Source: Hymenopus coronatus
Taxonomy: Eukaryota; Arthropoda; Insecta; Mantodea; Hymenopodidae
DNA: 64,000 nt
Reading direction: 5' to 3'
Assembly: GCA_030762935.1 (NCBI GenBank)
Contig: CM060890.1
Coordinates: 148,927,629-148,991,628, forward strand
Shown here piece after piece: positions 34,801 through 46,131 of the stretch (the stretch's first letter is position 1; each line of letters starts with the position of its first letter). The notes under the pieces were generated by a model, which made no database searches, was not told the origin of the DNA, and saw only the letters and a program-made list of their open reading frames with translations. The position numbers and the translations under genes were made by a program.

Positions 34801-36508
34801 AACTGTGTCTGAGGTAAAGGATGGGGAGGGCCCAAGTAAAATAAGCAGTGTGATGACACACTTGGATACTGACAGGGTTACATTTGAGTGTAGTTACCTG
34901 TGTCTGAGGTAAAGGATGGGGAGGGCCCAAGTAAAATAACCAGTGTGATGACACAGTTGGATACTGACAGGGTTACATTTGACTACAGTAAACTGTGTCT
35001 GGGGTAAAGGATGGGGAGGGAACAAGTAAAATAACCAGTGTGATGACACACTTGGATACTGACAGGGTTACATTTGAGTGTAGTTACCTGTGTCTGAGGT
35101 AAAGGATGGGCAGGGCCCAAGTAAAATAACCAGTGTGATGACACACTTGGATACTGACAGGGTTACATTTGACTACAGTAAACTGTGTCTGAGGTAAAGG
35201 ATGGGGAGGGAACAAGTAAAATAACCAGTTTGATGATACATTTGGATACTGACAGGGTTACATTTGACTACAGTAAACTGTGTCTGGGGTAAAGGATGGG
35301 GAGGGAACAAGTAAAATAACCAGTGTGATGACACACTTGGATACTGACAGGGTTACATTTGACTACAGTAAACTGTGTCTGAGGTAAAGGATGGGGAGGG
35401 CCCAAGTAAAATAACCAGTGTTATGACACTCTTGGATACTGACGAGGTAACATTTGACTACAGTAAACTGTGTCTGAGGTAAAGGAGGGGGATGGCCCAA
35501 GTAAAATAACCAGTGTGATGACACACTTGGATACTGACAGGGTTACATTTGACTACAGTAAACTGTGTCTGAGGTAAAGGATGGGGAGGGCCCAAGTAAA
35601 ATAAGCAGTGTGATGACACACTTGGATACTGACAGGGTTACATTTGACTGTAGCAAACTGTGTCTGAGGTAAAGGATGGGGAGGGCCCAAGTAAAATAAC
35701 CAGTGTGATGACACACTTGGATACTGACAGGGTTACATTTGACTACAGTAAACTGTGTCTGAGGTAAAGGATGGGGAGGGCCCAAGTAAAATAACCAGTG
35801 TGATGACACACTTGGATACTGACGAGGTTACATTTGACTACAGTAAACTGTGTCTCAGGTAAAGGATGGGGAGGGCCCAAGTAAAATAACCAGTGTGATG
35901 ACACACTTGGATACTGACGAGGTTGCATTTGACTACAGTAAACTGTGTCTGAGGTAAAGGATGGGGACGGCCCAAGTAAAATAACCAGTGTGATGACACA
36001 CTTGGATACTGACGGGGTTACATTTGACTACAGTAAACTGTGTCTGAGGTAAAGGATGGGGAGGGCCCAAGTAAAATAACCAGTGTGATGACACACTTGG
36101 ATACTGACAGGGTTACATTTGACTGTAGCAAACTGTGTCTGAGGTAAAGGATGGGGAGGGCCCAAGTAAAATAACCAGTGTGATGACACACTTGGATACT
36201 GACGAGGTTACATTTGACTACAGTAAACTGTGTCTGAGGTAAAGGATGGGGAGGGCCCAAGTAAAATAACCAGTGTGATGACACACTTGGATACTGACGA
36301 GGTAACATTTGACTACAGTAAACTGTGTCTGAGGTAAAGGATGGGGAGGGCCCAAGTAAAATAACCAGTGTGATGACACACTTGGATACTGACGAGGTAA
36401 CATTTGACTACAGTAAACTGTGTCTGAGGTAAAGGATGGGGAGGGCCCAAGTAAAATAACCAGTGTGATGACACACTTGGATACTGACGAGGTTACATTT
36501 GACTACAT
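22846..36508. repeat. 95-bp satellite array, about 144 monomers
   Basis: Exact 95-bp period (for example TACAGTAAAC at 22921, 23016, 23111). The monomer runs GGTAAAGGATGGGGAGGGCC, CAAGTAAAATAACCAGTGTG, ATGACACACTTGGATACTG, ACGAGGTTACATTTGACTAC and AGTAAACTGTGTCTGA. Recurrent variants include GACAGGG/GACGAGG, GATGGCC/GAGGGCC, GAACAAG, TACCTGTGG and AGTGTAGTTACC. The array has a large internal duplication (see findings). Monomer length is not a multiple of three, and the short minus-strand frames are not genes. Confidence 0.98.
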
Positions 36509-37387
36509 GGAGTTTCCATTATATTATTTAAAAAAATCTTATGATTCCATTCATGTGACTTTCTCTACCTATCTGCAACAAATTATTGTTAAAAAGATTA
36601 TGCTTCTATTTTCTTCATGGTAATTGAGAAATAATTAACAGAAATAATCTTATTACTTCCTTGTAAGTAGAAGCGAAATAAGGGAGTGCCTTAGTCAAAA
36701 GCTGGTTCCTATGTGTCTGAAGTTCCTCTCTTACTTTGTACAGGGGTTGACAAATTCTTGTATGAGAAATGTATAAGTGTTTTTCAAAGCTGAAGTCAAT
36801 AACAAGGAATATCTCAAAAGCGATCAATTCCGTGGAAAAAAATGTTTAGAACATAAATTGTGTGCTTTAACGTGCTCTACATTTTTTGTGTTGTACGTTT
36901 TTGTCCATCTGTTACGGTTTAGCAGTTATGCAAAATCCCTTAAAATTCATCCAGAATAAAGCAGTTTTCAGAGGCTATTCCCAGAAAATTCAAGATATAC
37001 ATTTTATTTGTCATGTAAATATCTTTAATGTTCCATATTTTAATAAAAATTGTTAGAGCCATTTTTGAAAGAATCATTAATTTCGAAAAAATATTCATGT
37101 AAATGATATTTTGGGTTTGGAGGATTTATCTCAAAATCTTCGTATCGCATCCCTGGAAAATACTAAACTTAAATTCCAACTTTGATATTTTACCAACTTT
37201 TCATTTTTGAGTTATGGTGTTCACAGACACACGGACATGCACGCGGACCTTTTTCTGAAAATGTTTTTTTTTTCATACAGGGAACCATAAAACATATATT
37301 TCCGGTGAAATCTAAGTATAGAATTTTTGGGTGGAATGGAATATCTTCTCTATACACTATGTACATAGTACGTGTAGAGAAAGTAAA
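36509..37387 (+). mobile_element. R-element, full length, right border of the satellite
   Basis: 5' end AAAAAAATCTTATGATTCC, ATTCATGTGACTTTCTC about 20 bp after the last monomer. Complete central landmarks follow, with the tail CACTATGTACATAGTACGTGTAGAGAAAGTAA. The 13.7 kb array is thus flanked on both sides by R-elements whose 5' ends face it. Confidence 0.75.
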
Positions 37388-37719
37388 ACAAAAACGCTAC
37401 AGTTTTATGGAAAAAATATTAATATTTGTACAATATAAAGCAGCAATAAATAGTCTCTTTTTTTCTTGAAGGTTAGTATAACACGAAAATAGAAAAGAAA
37501 CCCATCAAGAATACTGATCAGTTGTCTTTGTTGACAACTGGCGATGTAATGTTAAACGGAAAGTCCAATTTCGTATCATATCTCTTTTGTGTTTCTTTCG
37601 GGAATACATAGCAACAGCTACTAAATATTTAGCCTTGTGTATTTCCTTGTTTCTCATTCGTGTTATAAGAAAGCAAGTAATTAAAGAATTTATCTCGATA
37701 AGCACGAAGTGGAGAAAAG
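37388..37719. other. Unassigned sequence
   Basis: Contains AAGGTTAGTATAACACGAAAA, similar to AAGGGTTAGTATAATATGAAA at about 3458, so both may belong to a further low-copy repeat. A 66-codon minus-strand frame is not recognisable. Confidence 0.35.
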
Positions 37720-38367
37720 AAAAATCTGATGACTTTCTCTACATCTCTGTAACAAATTGTTGTTAAAAAGCCTATGCTTCTATTTATTCCATACTAATCG
37801 AGAAAGTTTAGCAGTAATAGTCTTATTATTTGCTTCCTTGTTAGTAGAAGAGAAATAAGGGAGAACCATAGGTTAAAGTTATAGTCAAAAGCTGGTTGCT
37901 ATGTGACTGAAGTTCCTTTGTTTGGACAGGAGTTCACAAATTCCAGTAATTCCGTAAAATTGATGTAGAATAAAGCGGTCTTCAGAGGCCATTCCCAGAA
38001 AATTCAATTATATGTCAGGTGAATGTCTGAATATACGTTTGAGCCATTTTTTAGAAAATCAAAATGTTAAAAAAAATTTACACGTAAAGGGTAGTTGTGG
38101 GTGGGGAGATGTTCTTGAAAATCTTCGTGTCATATCCTTGGAAGATACCAAACTTAAATACCAAGTTTGGTATTCAACGGTCTTTTGGTTTTTGAGCTAT
38201 GCTGTCCAGACACACATGCACACACATGGACCTTTTTCTGAAAATGATTTTTTTGGATTCAGGGAGATCCAGAACATGTATTTCCGATGAAATATCGGTA
38301 TGGAGTTTTTGTGTAGAGTGCATTACCTTCTCTATACACTATGACATAGTACATGTAGAGAAAGTAA
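37720..38367 (+). mobile_element. R-element with a large central deletion
   Basis: 5' end AAAAATCTGATGACTTTCTCTAC (lacking the GTGTTACATTCACAT segment) to tail TACACTATGACATAGTACATGTAGAGAAAGTAA. The block from the AAAAACGATCAACTC region is deleted. The 30-bp array begins at the very next base. Confidence 0.75.
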
Positions 38368-40549
38368 TAGTCTTGTATAAAGTCACGTGAATGCCAATAA
38401 TCTTGTATAATGTCATGTGAATGCCAATAATCTTGTATAAAGTCACGTGAACGCCAATAATCTTGTATAAAGTCACATGAATGCCAATAATCTTGTATAA
38501 AGTCACATGAATGCCAATAATCTTGTATAAAGTCACATGAATGCCAATAATCTTGTATAAAGTCACATGAATGCCAATAATCTTGTATAAAGTCACATGA
38601 ATGCCAATAATCTTGTATAAAGTCACATGAATGCCAATAATCTTGTATAGTCACATGAATGCCAATAATCTTGTATAAAGTCACATGAATGCCAATAATC
38701 TTGTATAAAGTCACATGAATGCCAATAATCTTGTATAAAGTCACATGAATGCCAATAATCTTGTATAAAGTCACATGAATGCCAATAATCTTGTATAAAG
38801 TCACATGAATGCCAATAATCTTGTATAAAGTCACATGAATGCCAATAATCTTGTATAAAGTCACATGAATGCCAATAATCTTGTATAGTCACATGAATGC
38901 CAATAATCTTGTATAAAGTCACATGAATGCCAATAATCTTGTATAGTCACATGAATGCCAATAATCTTGTATAAAGTCACATGAATGCCAATAATCTTGT
39001 ATAAAGTCACATGAATGCCAATAATCTTGTATAAAGTCACATGAATGCCAATAATCTTGTATAAAGTCACGTGAATGCCAATAATCTTGTATAAAGTCAC
39101 GTGAATGCCAATAATCTTGTATAAAGTCACATGAATGCCAATAATCTTGTATAAAGTCACGTGAACGCCAATAATCGTGTATAAAGTCACATGAATGCCA
39201 ATAATCTTGTATAAAGTCGCGTGAACGCCAATAATCGTGTATAAAGTCACATGAATGCCAATAATCTTGTATAAAGTCGCGTGAACGCCAATAATCGTGT
39301 ATAAAGTCACATGAATGCCAATAATCTTGTATAAAGTCACATGAATGCCAATAATCTTGTATAAAGTCGCGTGAACGCCAATAATCGTGTATAAAGTCAC
39401 ATGAATGCCAATAATCTTGTATAAAGTCACATGAATGCCAATAATCGTGTATAAAGTCACATGAATGCCAATAATCTTGTATAAAGTCACGTGAACGCCA
39501 ATAATCTTGTATAAAGTCACATGAACGCCAATAATCTTGTATAAAGTCACGTGAACGCCAATAATCTTGTATAAAGTCACATGAATGCCAATAATCGTGT
39601 ATAAAGTCACATGAATGCCAATAATCTTGTATAAAGTCACGTGAATGCCAATAATCTTGTATAAAGTCACATGAATGCCAATAATCTTGTATAAAGTCAC
39701 GTGAACGCCAATAATCGTGTATAAAGTCACATGAATGCCAATAATCTCGTATAAAGTCGCGTGAACGCCAATAATCGTGTATAAAGTCACATGAATGCCA
39801 ATAATCTTGTATAAAGTCGCGTGAACGCCAATAATCGTGTATAAAGTCACATGAATGCCAATAATCTTGTATAAAGTCACATGAATGCCAATAATCTTGT
39901 ATAAAGTCGCGTGAACGCCAATAATCGTGTATAAAGTCACATGAATGCCAATAATCTTGTATAAAGTCACATGAATGCCAATAATCGTGTATAAAGTCAC
40001 ATGAATGCCAATAATCTTGTATAAAGTCACGTGAACGCCAATAATCTTGTATAAAGTCACGTGAACGCCAATAATCTTGTATAAAGTCACATGAACGCCA
40101 ATAATCTTGTATAAAGTCACGTGAACGCCAATAATCTTGTATAAAGTCACATGAATGCCAATAATCGTGTATAAAGTCACATGAATGCCAATAATCTTGT
40201 ATAAAGTCACGTGAACGCCAATAATCTTGTATAAAGTCACGTGAACGCCAATAATCTTGTATAAAGTCACATGAACGCCAATAATCTTGTATAAAGTCAC
40301 GTGAACGCCAATAATCTTGTATAAAGTCACATGAATGCCAATAATCGTGTATAAAGTCACATGAATGCCAATAATCTTGTATAAAGTCACGTGAACGCCA
40401 ATAATCTTGTATAAAGTCTCATGAATGCCAATACTCTTGTATAAAGTCGCGTGAACGCCAATAATCTTGTATAAAGTCGCGTGAACGCCAATAATCGTGT
40501 ATAAAGTCACATGAATGCCAATAATCTTGTATAAAGTCACGTGAACGCC
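38368..40549. repeat. 30-bp satellite array, about 73 monomers
   Basis: Monomer AATAATCTTGTATAAAGTCA, CATGAATGCC. Common variants are CACGTGAACGCC, CGCGTGAACGCC and ATCGTGT. Three copies near 38641, 38881 and 38941 lack AA (28 bp). The array starts directly at the 3' end of an R-element, and the monomer contains AAAGTCACGTGAATG, which differs at one base from the R-element inverted 5' terminus AAAGTCATGTGAATG. Because 30 is divisible by three, long repetitive frames arise on the minus strand (one of 559 codons). They are artefacts. Confidence 0.97.
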
Positions 40550-41382
40550 AACTCGGTGTAAGGACGTAGCAGCAGTGTATAAGGGATCCTTGTATATATT
40601 AAGACGGCTGGGGCATTAGCAAATTCTGGTGGAAGTGTTGTGTGTTATAAATCGTGGTCGACACCAGCGCCGCCACCCAGCTGTATGCTACACTTCGCCT
40701 GACCACTGCGGTCTGCAATACATCACGACTTTTGTTTTGCATGGGAGCCCAAAAAATCAGTTTCCCCCCCCCTCTCTCTCTCTCTCTCTCTCCCTGGAGG
40801 ATCATCCGTCATCCATCGCCCCCTCATCAATTTGCCATTTCTTGCTGGACCCTGATCGCTCCCTTGCGGATATAAGCAATCAGGAAATACTGCGCTTGGG
40901 GTGGGGGGGGGGGGAATTAAGGCTTTAAAAACATCACCCTTTTAAAACTTTCCTTCACTTTATATTAATCGACATCACAACACTTTCCGATAAGACGCAC
41001 TTTTACACCCTCAAGTGTTTCTTTTTTACTTTACACTCACGCTTTATACATTACAGAATAAATTAAAGCAGAAGCCGTGTGAATTCTTTTAAGAGAAACA
41101 TGTAAATTATTTGAGTTGATGCTTGATCGGATGTGGCAGAGGTTTTCCAACTCTGTAGCAATATGCTGCATCATTTATCATGCTGGTGCTCGAAGAACGG
41201 GGTCAACTGCGCCGCTCGGCGTTGCCAAACTTCCTGCCCAACTCGCTCCTTCCATATGCTTCTGTACCAACTCCAGGGATACCAACCTATTTAACAAATT
41301 TCTGGAAGATTTGACATCAATCCCGTTTTAGGTAATCCTCCTATGAAATTTGAAAAATCTAACAGTGTATACTTTTTATCAC
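40550..41382. other. Unique GC-richer block with a CT microsatellite
   Basis: Follows the 30-bp array abruptly at ACTCGGTGTAAGG. It contains CACCAGCGCCGCCACCCAGC, a C/CT run at about 40764-40794 and a G run at 40901-40912. Overlapping 99-, 73- and 68-codon frames come from the low-complexity run. The 71-codon plus-strand frame at 41116-41331 is not recognisable. It could be decayed retroelement or host sequence. Confidence 0.35.
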
Positions 41383-42034
41383 TTTCTCCAGCGCATATTT
41401 AAAATATACAGGGAAAATAGAGGCGTTTGATTTCACCCAAAAATTCTATTCCGAGAAATACACGTTTTATGATCCCGTGTATAAAAATATTAGAAAAATA
41501 TCCCTGTGTGTATATGTGTGTGTGCCTGTGGGTAGCATAACACAAAAACGAAAAGTTCGTTAAATACCAAACTTGGTATTTAAGATCAATATCTGCCAAG
41601 GATGCGAGAGATATTTTCAAGAAAATCCCCCCAATACAAACTACGTTTTACATGAAAATGTTGATCTTCTCCTAAAAGTCACTTACTATGTTGATTAGAA
41701 TACACTATATGAAAGATATTTACATGAAAAATAATATAAATCCTCATTTTTGGGAGTATGTAACACATAGTACATGTAGAGAAAGTAAAATAGGCTTTAA
41801 AAGAATAGTTTGTTTGAAAATAGGTGGAGAAAGACAAGTGAATAAAACACATTGACTTTTCACAGACACGTGCAGACGCATAAACTACACGGGCATTTTT
41901 CCAGACTGCTTTTTTCTTGAATTTACTTTCTCTACACGTACTATTTACATAGTGTATACAGAAGGTATTGTATTGCACCCAAAAAATCGATACCGAAATT
42001 TCACCGGAATATATGTTTGAGACACGCTGAATTT
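41383..42034 (-). mobile_element. Mosaic of R-element pieces
   Basis: An inverted 3' half (41383-41755, with GATTTCACCCAAAAATTC and ACCAAACTTGGTATTTAAG) is followed by a forward tail scrap (ACACATAGTACATGTAGAG, about 41764-41790), an inverted 5' scrap (GAGAAAGACAAGTGAATAAAAC, 41832-41853) and another inverted 3' end (TTACTTTCTCTACACGTACTA, 41931-42030). Confidence 0.6.
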
Positions 42035-42788
42035 AAAAATCTGATGTGTTACACTCATATGACTTTCTCTAGCTGCTCTACAAAACTCCTACAAAAGATT
42101 ATTCTTCTTTGTACACAATGCTAATCAAGATAAATGCTAGCAGAATGTTATTACTTATTTCCTTATAAGTAGGAGGGAATAAGGGAATGCACTATGCTAA
42201 AGTGATTGTCAAATGTTTTAAAAGCTATCGTTATGCCATTGTCATTGCAAATCACTTCTTTGCTTGGCCAGGAGTAGAACAAAAGAAAAACGGACACTTC
42301 CTGTCTGAGAAAAATTTAAGTACTTCACAATTGAAACCAATAACAAGGGATATCTCGAAAACGGTTACCTCCACAACAAAAACGTACAGGACAAAAATTG
42401 TGTGTTTTGTCATGAGGTACATTTTTTGTGTAGTACGTTTTTTTCTGTCTCTTACGGTTTAGCAGTTAAGCAAAATTCAGCAAACTTCATCCAGAATAAA
42501 GAGGTCTTCAGAGGCTATTCCCAAAAAAATTCGAGATATACATTTTATTTCGGACATAAATAGCTTTAATATACCGGATTTTAATCAAAATCGTTAGAGC
42601 CATTTTTAAGAACAACAAAATTTTCGAAATTTTTTCCACGTAAGGAGTAGTTTGTGGTGCGGGGATTTTTTTGAAAATCTTCTTGTCGCATCCTTGGAAG
42701 ATACTAAACCTAAATACCAAGTTTGGCATTTAACAGTCTTTTTGTTTTGGGGCTATGCTGTCCACAGACACACACACGGACCTTTTTT
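42035..42788 (+). mobile_element. R-element, cut at its 3' third by another copy
   Basis: From AAAATCTGATGTGTTACACTC through all central blocks to CACACACGGACCTTTTTTT. At that point a second copy starts with AAAAATCTGATGTGTTCC. The junction is a clean example of a new 5' end in an A-rich spot of an older copy. Confidence 0.8.
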
Positions 42789-43641
42789 TAAAAATCTGAT
42801 GTGTTCCATTCACATGACTTTCTCTATATCTCTGTAACAAATTATGGTTAATAAGCCTATCTTTTTTTTTTACTTCATGCTAATCGAGAAAAATTAGCAG
42901 AAATATTCTTATTTCTTGCTTTATTGTAAGTAGAAGCGAAATAAGGGAGTAGCATAGGTTAAAGTGAAAGCCAAAAGCTGGTTGCTATGTGACTGATGTT
43001 CCTTTGTTTGTATGTACACGAGTTGACAAATTCCTGTATGAGAAAAGTTTAAGTTTTTCAAAGCTGAAACCAAGAAAAATGAATCAACTCCACGAAAAAA
43101 AAAAAAATGTATATAACATAAATTGTGTGTTTTAACGTGCTCTACAGTTTTTGTGTGGTAAGTTTTTGTACATCTCTTACGGTTTAGTGGTTATACAGAA
43201 TAATGTAGACTTAAGAGGATATTCCCAGAACATTCAAGATATACATTCTATTTGTCAGGTAAATATCTTTAATATATGATATTTTAATCAAAATCGTTAG
43301 AGCCTATTTAGAAAATCAAAATTTTCGAAAAAAGTTCCATGTAAAGGGTAGTTTGGGGTGGGGCGATTTAACTCAAAATCTTCGTGTCGCATCCCTGGAA
43401 GATATTAAACTTAAATACCAAGTTTGGTATTTTACCGACTTTTGGTTTTTGAGTTATCATGTTCACAGACACACGGACACACGGACAGACTGACACAAGG
43501 ACCTTTTTCTGAAAATACTTTTTTTGGATACAGAGGACCCTAAAACATATATTTCCGGTGAAATCTCGGTATCGAATTTTTTGGTGGAGTGCAATACATT
43601 CTCTATACATTATATACATAGTACGTATAGAGAAAGTAAAA
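42789..43641 (+). mobile_element. R-element, full length
   Basis: AAAATCTGATGTGTTCCATTC to TATACATTATATACATAGTACGTATAGAGAAAGTAA, 853 bp. The three ACACGGACACACGG-like units near 43470-43500 replace the pure AC run. Confidence 0.8.
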
Positions 43642-43772
43642 ATGTTTTTTTCGGACTCAGGGGACCCCAAAACATGTATTTCCAGTAAAATCTCGGTATC
43701 GAATTTTTGGGTGCATTACAATACCTTCTCTATCCCTATGTACATTGTACATATGGGGCTAGAGAAAGTAAA
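43642..43772 (+). mobile_element. R-element 3' end fragment
   Basis: Resumes with TTTTTTTCGGACTCAGGGGAC, CCAAAACATGTATTTCC and GGTATCGAATTTTTGGGTG, and ends CATATGGGGCTAGAGAAAGTAA. It is likely the displaced 3' end of the copy interrupted at 42788 (which broke off in the matching block). Confidence 0.7.
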
Positions 43773-43794
43773 AAAGGCTCTTTTAGAAAAATGC

Positions 43795-43845
<51 letters not shown>

Positions 43846-44455
43846 GACAGCATTACTCAAAAACGAAAAGTCGGTTAAATACCAGATTTGGTATTTAAGC
43901 TCAATATCTTCCAGGATTGCGACACGAGGATTTAGAATAACCCCCCCCGCCCCTGATTATCTTTATATGGAAGACCTATCGAACAAAAATATTTTCTTAA
44001 AAATGGTTGCAACGATTTTTATTAAAATCTCTTATATATAAGATATTTACATAAGTAAAATGTATATCTTGAATTTTCTGGGAATATCCTCTTCATTCTG
44101 GACAAGTTTTGCTGCCTTTTGCATAACTGGTAAACCGTAAGAGAAGTAAAAAACTTACTACACAAAAAATGTAGAGTTCGCAAAAACACACAATTTAATT
44201 TATTTACATCTTTTTCGTTGAATTAGAAATATGAAGTATTCTGTCTTATTGGTTTCAGCTTTAAAATTCTTATACTTTTCTCATCCTGGAATTGGTGAAC
44301 TCCTGTTTGTACTTACAATAAGGCAATTCTGTTCATGTTTTCTCTCGATTAGCATGAAGTCGATAGAAGAATAAAACTTAGCAATAATTTGAAACTGAGA
44401 TGTAGAGAAAGTCATGAGAGTGCATGCAACACGTCAGATTTATTTTGAAAGCGTA
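43773..44455 (-). mobile_element. R-element, inverted, with a (GT)n run
   Basis: Begins in the block before the AC/GT run (GCTCTTTTAGAAAAATGCCC), has a pure GT run at 43797-43843, then CAAAAACGAAAAGTCGG, AAAATGGTTGCAACGATTTT and the inverted 5' end GAGAAAGTCATGAGAGTGC. GT-run frames are artefacts. Confidence 0.75.
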
Positions 44456-45592
44456 TACTTTTGGTGAAAACTCGGTATTGTATTTTTGCTTGTATTACCT
44501 TAACTTCCCTATTTTAACAGAGAAACAAATAATCGGTAGCGTCATTAGATTTGGGGCGGCATTCTAGCTATTACTTTCTCTACACGTACAACTATGTACA
44601 TAGTAGAAGGTATTGTATTCCACCCAAAAAATTCGATAAGGAGATTTCACCGGAAATATATAAATTAAAAAAAAAACACTTTTAAAAAAAGTTCCGAGTC
44701 TGTGTGTATGTTTTTGCAGCATAGCTCAAAAACGAAAAGTCGGATGCGAAGGTATTGTATTGCACTCAAAAATTCTATACCGTGATTTCACCGGAAATAC
44801 ATGTTTTGGACCTCCTGAATAATAAAAAACAAAAAACAAAAAAAGAAAACGTTTTTAGAAGAAGATCCATGTGTGTCTGTCTATCAGCCTGTGTGTGTTT
44901 ATCTGCGGGCAATATAGCTCAAAAACAAAAAGTCCGTTAAACACCTAACTTGATATATAAGTTTAGTATCTTCCAAGGATGTGACACGAAGATTTTCAAG
45001 AAAATTCCCCTATTCCCAACTACACTTTGCATGCAAAAATGTTTCTAAAACTTTGATTTTCTCAAAAATGGCCTAAACGATTTTGATTTAAATCTTTTAC
45101 ATTTAAGATATTTCCATGACAAATAATATGTATATCTTGAATCTTGTGGGAAAGCCTCTAAAGACATCTTTATTCTGGATGCATTTTTTTTAATTTTCCA
45201 TAACTAGTAAACCACAAGAGATAGACAAAAACTTAGTGCACAAAAAATGTAGAGCTCTTTAAACATACAATTTATGTCACATCCATTTTTCTCTGATGTT
45301 GACCGTTTTCGAAATATTCTGTGTTATTGTTTTCAGTTTTAAAATACTTAAACTTTTCTCATACAGGAACTTGTGAAGCCTTGCCAACGCAAAGAAAGGG
45401 ATTTCAGTCCTATAGCAGCCGCATTTTAAAACATTTAAGTATCGGTTTATCCTAGGTATTCCCTTCTACTTACAAGAAAGCAAGTAATAAGACTATTTCT
45501 GTTAATGTTTATCATGAAGTGGATAGCTTATTACCAATAGTTTGCTATTGAGATGTAGAGAAAGTCATGTGATAGAACTCATTAGATTGGAT
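44456..45592 (-). mobile_element. Two overlapping inverted R-elements
   Basis: One 3' end (TTACTTTCTCTACACGTACAACTATGTACATAG at about 44572) is broken after AAAAACGAAAAGTCGG. A second piece restarts at GAAGGTATTGTATTGCACTC (44750) and runs to a nearly intact 5' end GAGAAAGTCATGTGATAGAACTC at about 45580. Confidence 0.7.
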
Positions 45593-46131
45593 TCCGGCGT
45601 CCCCATGTGACAGTATCTCTTTGTCTGAGGGGTTGCTGAACTGAAAACACGGCGTCAAAAAGTGATTTCTCATTTCCCTTCAAAACGACAAATAAATCAA
45701 AGTTTTGTTGAGTTGAGTCAGCAAAATAAGAAGTGATTAAACATACTTGTAGATGCATCAGTCCTAATTCGGCAGCCCATCCGTCACAGACAAGCGCATT
45801 CGTCATGCTCGACTTCGCGACGGCTCGGCGGGAGTCACACACACCTCGGAGCAATACCCACATCATCGGGACAGTAAATTAGGAGGGGGTCGCGGAATCT
45901 GTCAGCAGCACTTTTCAAATGACTGAGATGGGAATGAAGAATTGGCGTCACAACTTGCGCTCGGCGCTTGTCACTCTTCATTTGTTCGCTGCTGTTTTGT
46001 TCTAAAACTTGTTGATTGTCTGCCAATACAAGATTTAATACATCGAGTGGAGACTCGCGTAACGTCTGTGACCCGCTTTCGGAATGTCCCGGGTTCAAAT
46101 CCCGTGAATGGACATTAGCTTTCTCTAGCAT
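45593..46131 (-). other. Unassigned block open on the minus strand
   Basis: Two minus-strand frames (46131-45835, 98 codons; 45866-45582, 94 codons) overlap by about 30 bp, so that together roughly 550 bp stays open with one frame change. Composition is GC-richer than the flanks. The first frame contains SRDLNPGHSESGSQTL, which is merely the translation of a tRNA-like B box (CCCGGGTTCAAATCCCGTG on the plus strand at about 46088). The second has GWAAELGLMHLQVCLITSYF, which I cannot assign. It may be a fragment of a further repeat or a captured gene piece. Confidence 0.3.
46088..46112 (+). other. Isolated tRNA T-arm / B-box remnant
   Basis: TCCCGGGTTCAAATCCCGTGA forms a T stem-loop typical of tRNA-derived repeats. 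No matching D arm or acceptor stem lies at tRNA spacing. Confidence 0.4.

Noticed and set aside
23205..36403. Several 61-96 codon minus-strand frames with repeated SHWLFYLG-type segments
   Set aside because: They are frames through the 95-bp satellite, which is not a multiple of three, so each ends after about three monomers.
22846..36508. CRISPR array
   Set aside because: There are no unique spacers between constant repeats; the whole 95-bp unit is repeated, and the sequence is eukaryotic.
38861..40540. A 559-codon minus-strand reading frame of decapeptide repeats
   Set aside because: It is the translation of a 30-bp satellite; a period divisible by three keeps several frames open at once. 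The 28-bp monomers break the frame, and the array lacks any sign of a start context or flanking coding sequence.
43797..43898. Overlapping frames rich in Cys-Val across 43558-44041
   Set aside because: They come from a (GT)n microsatellite inside an R-element.
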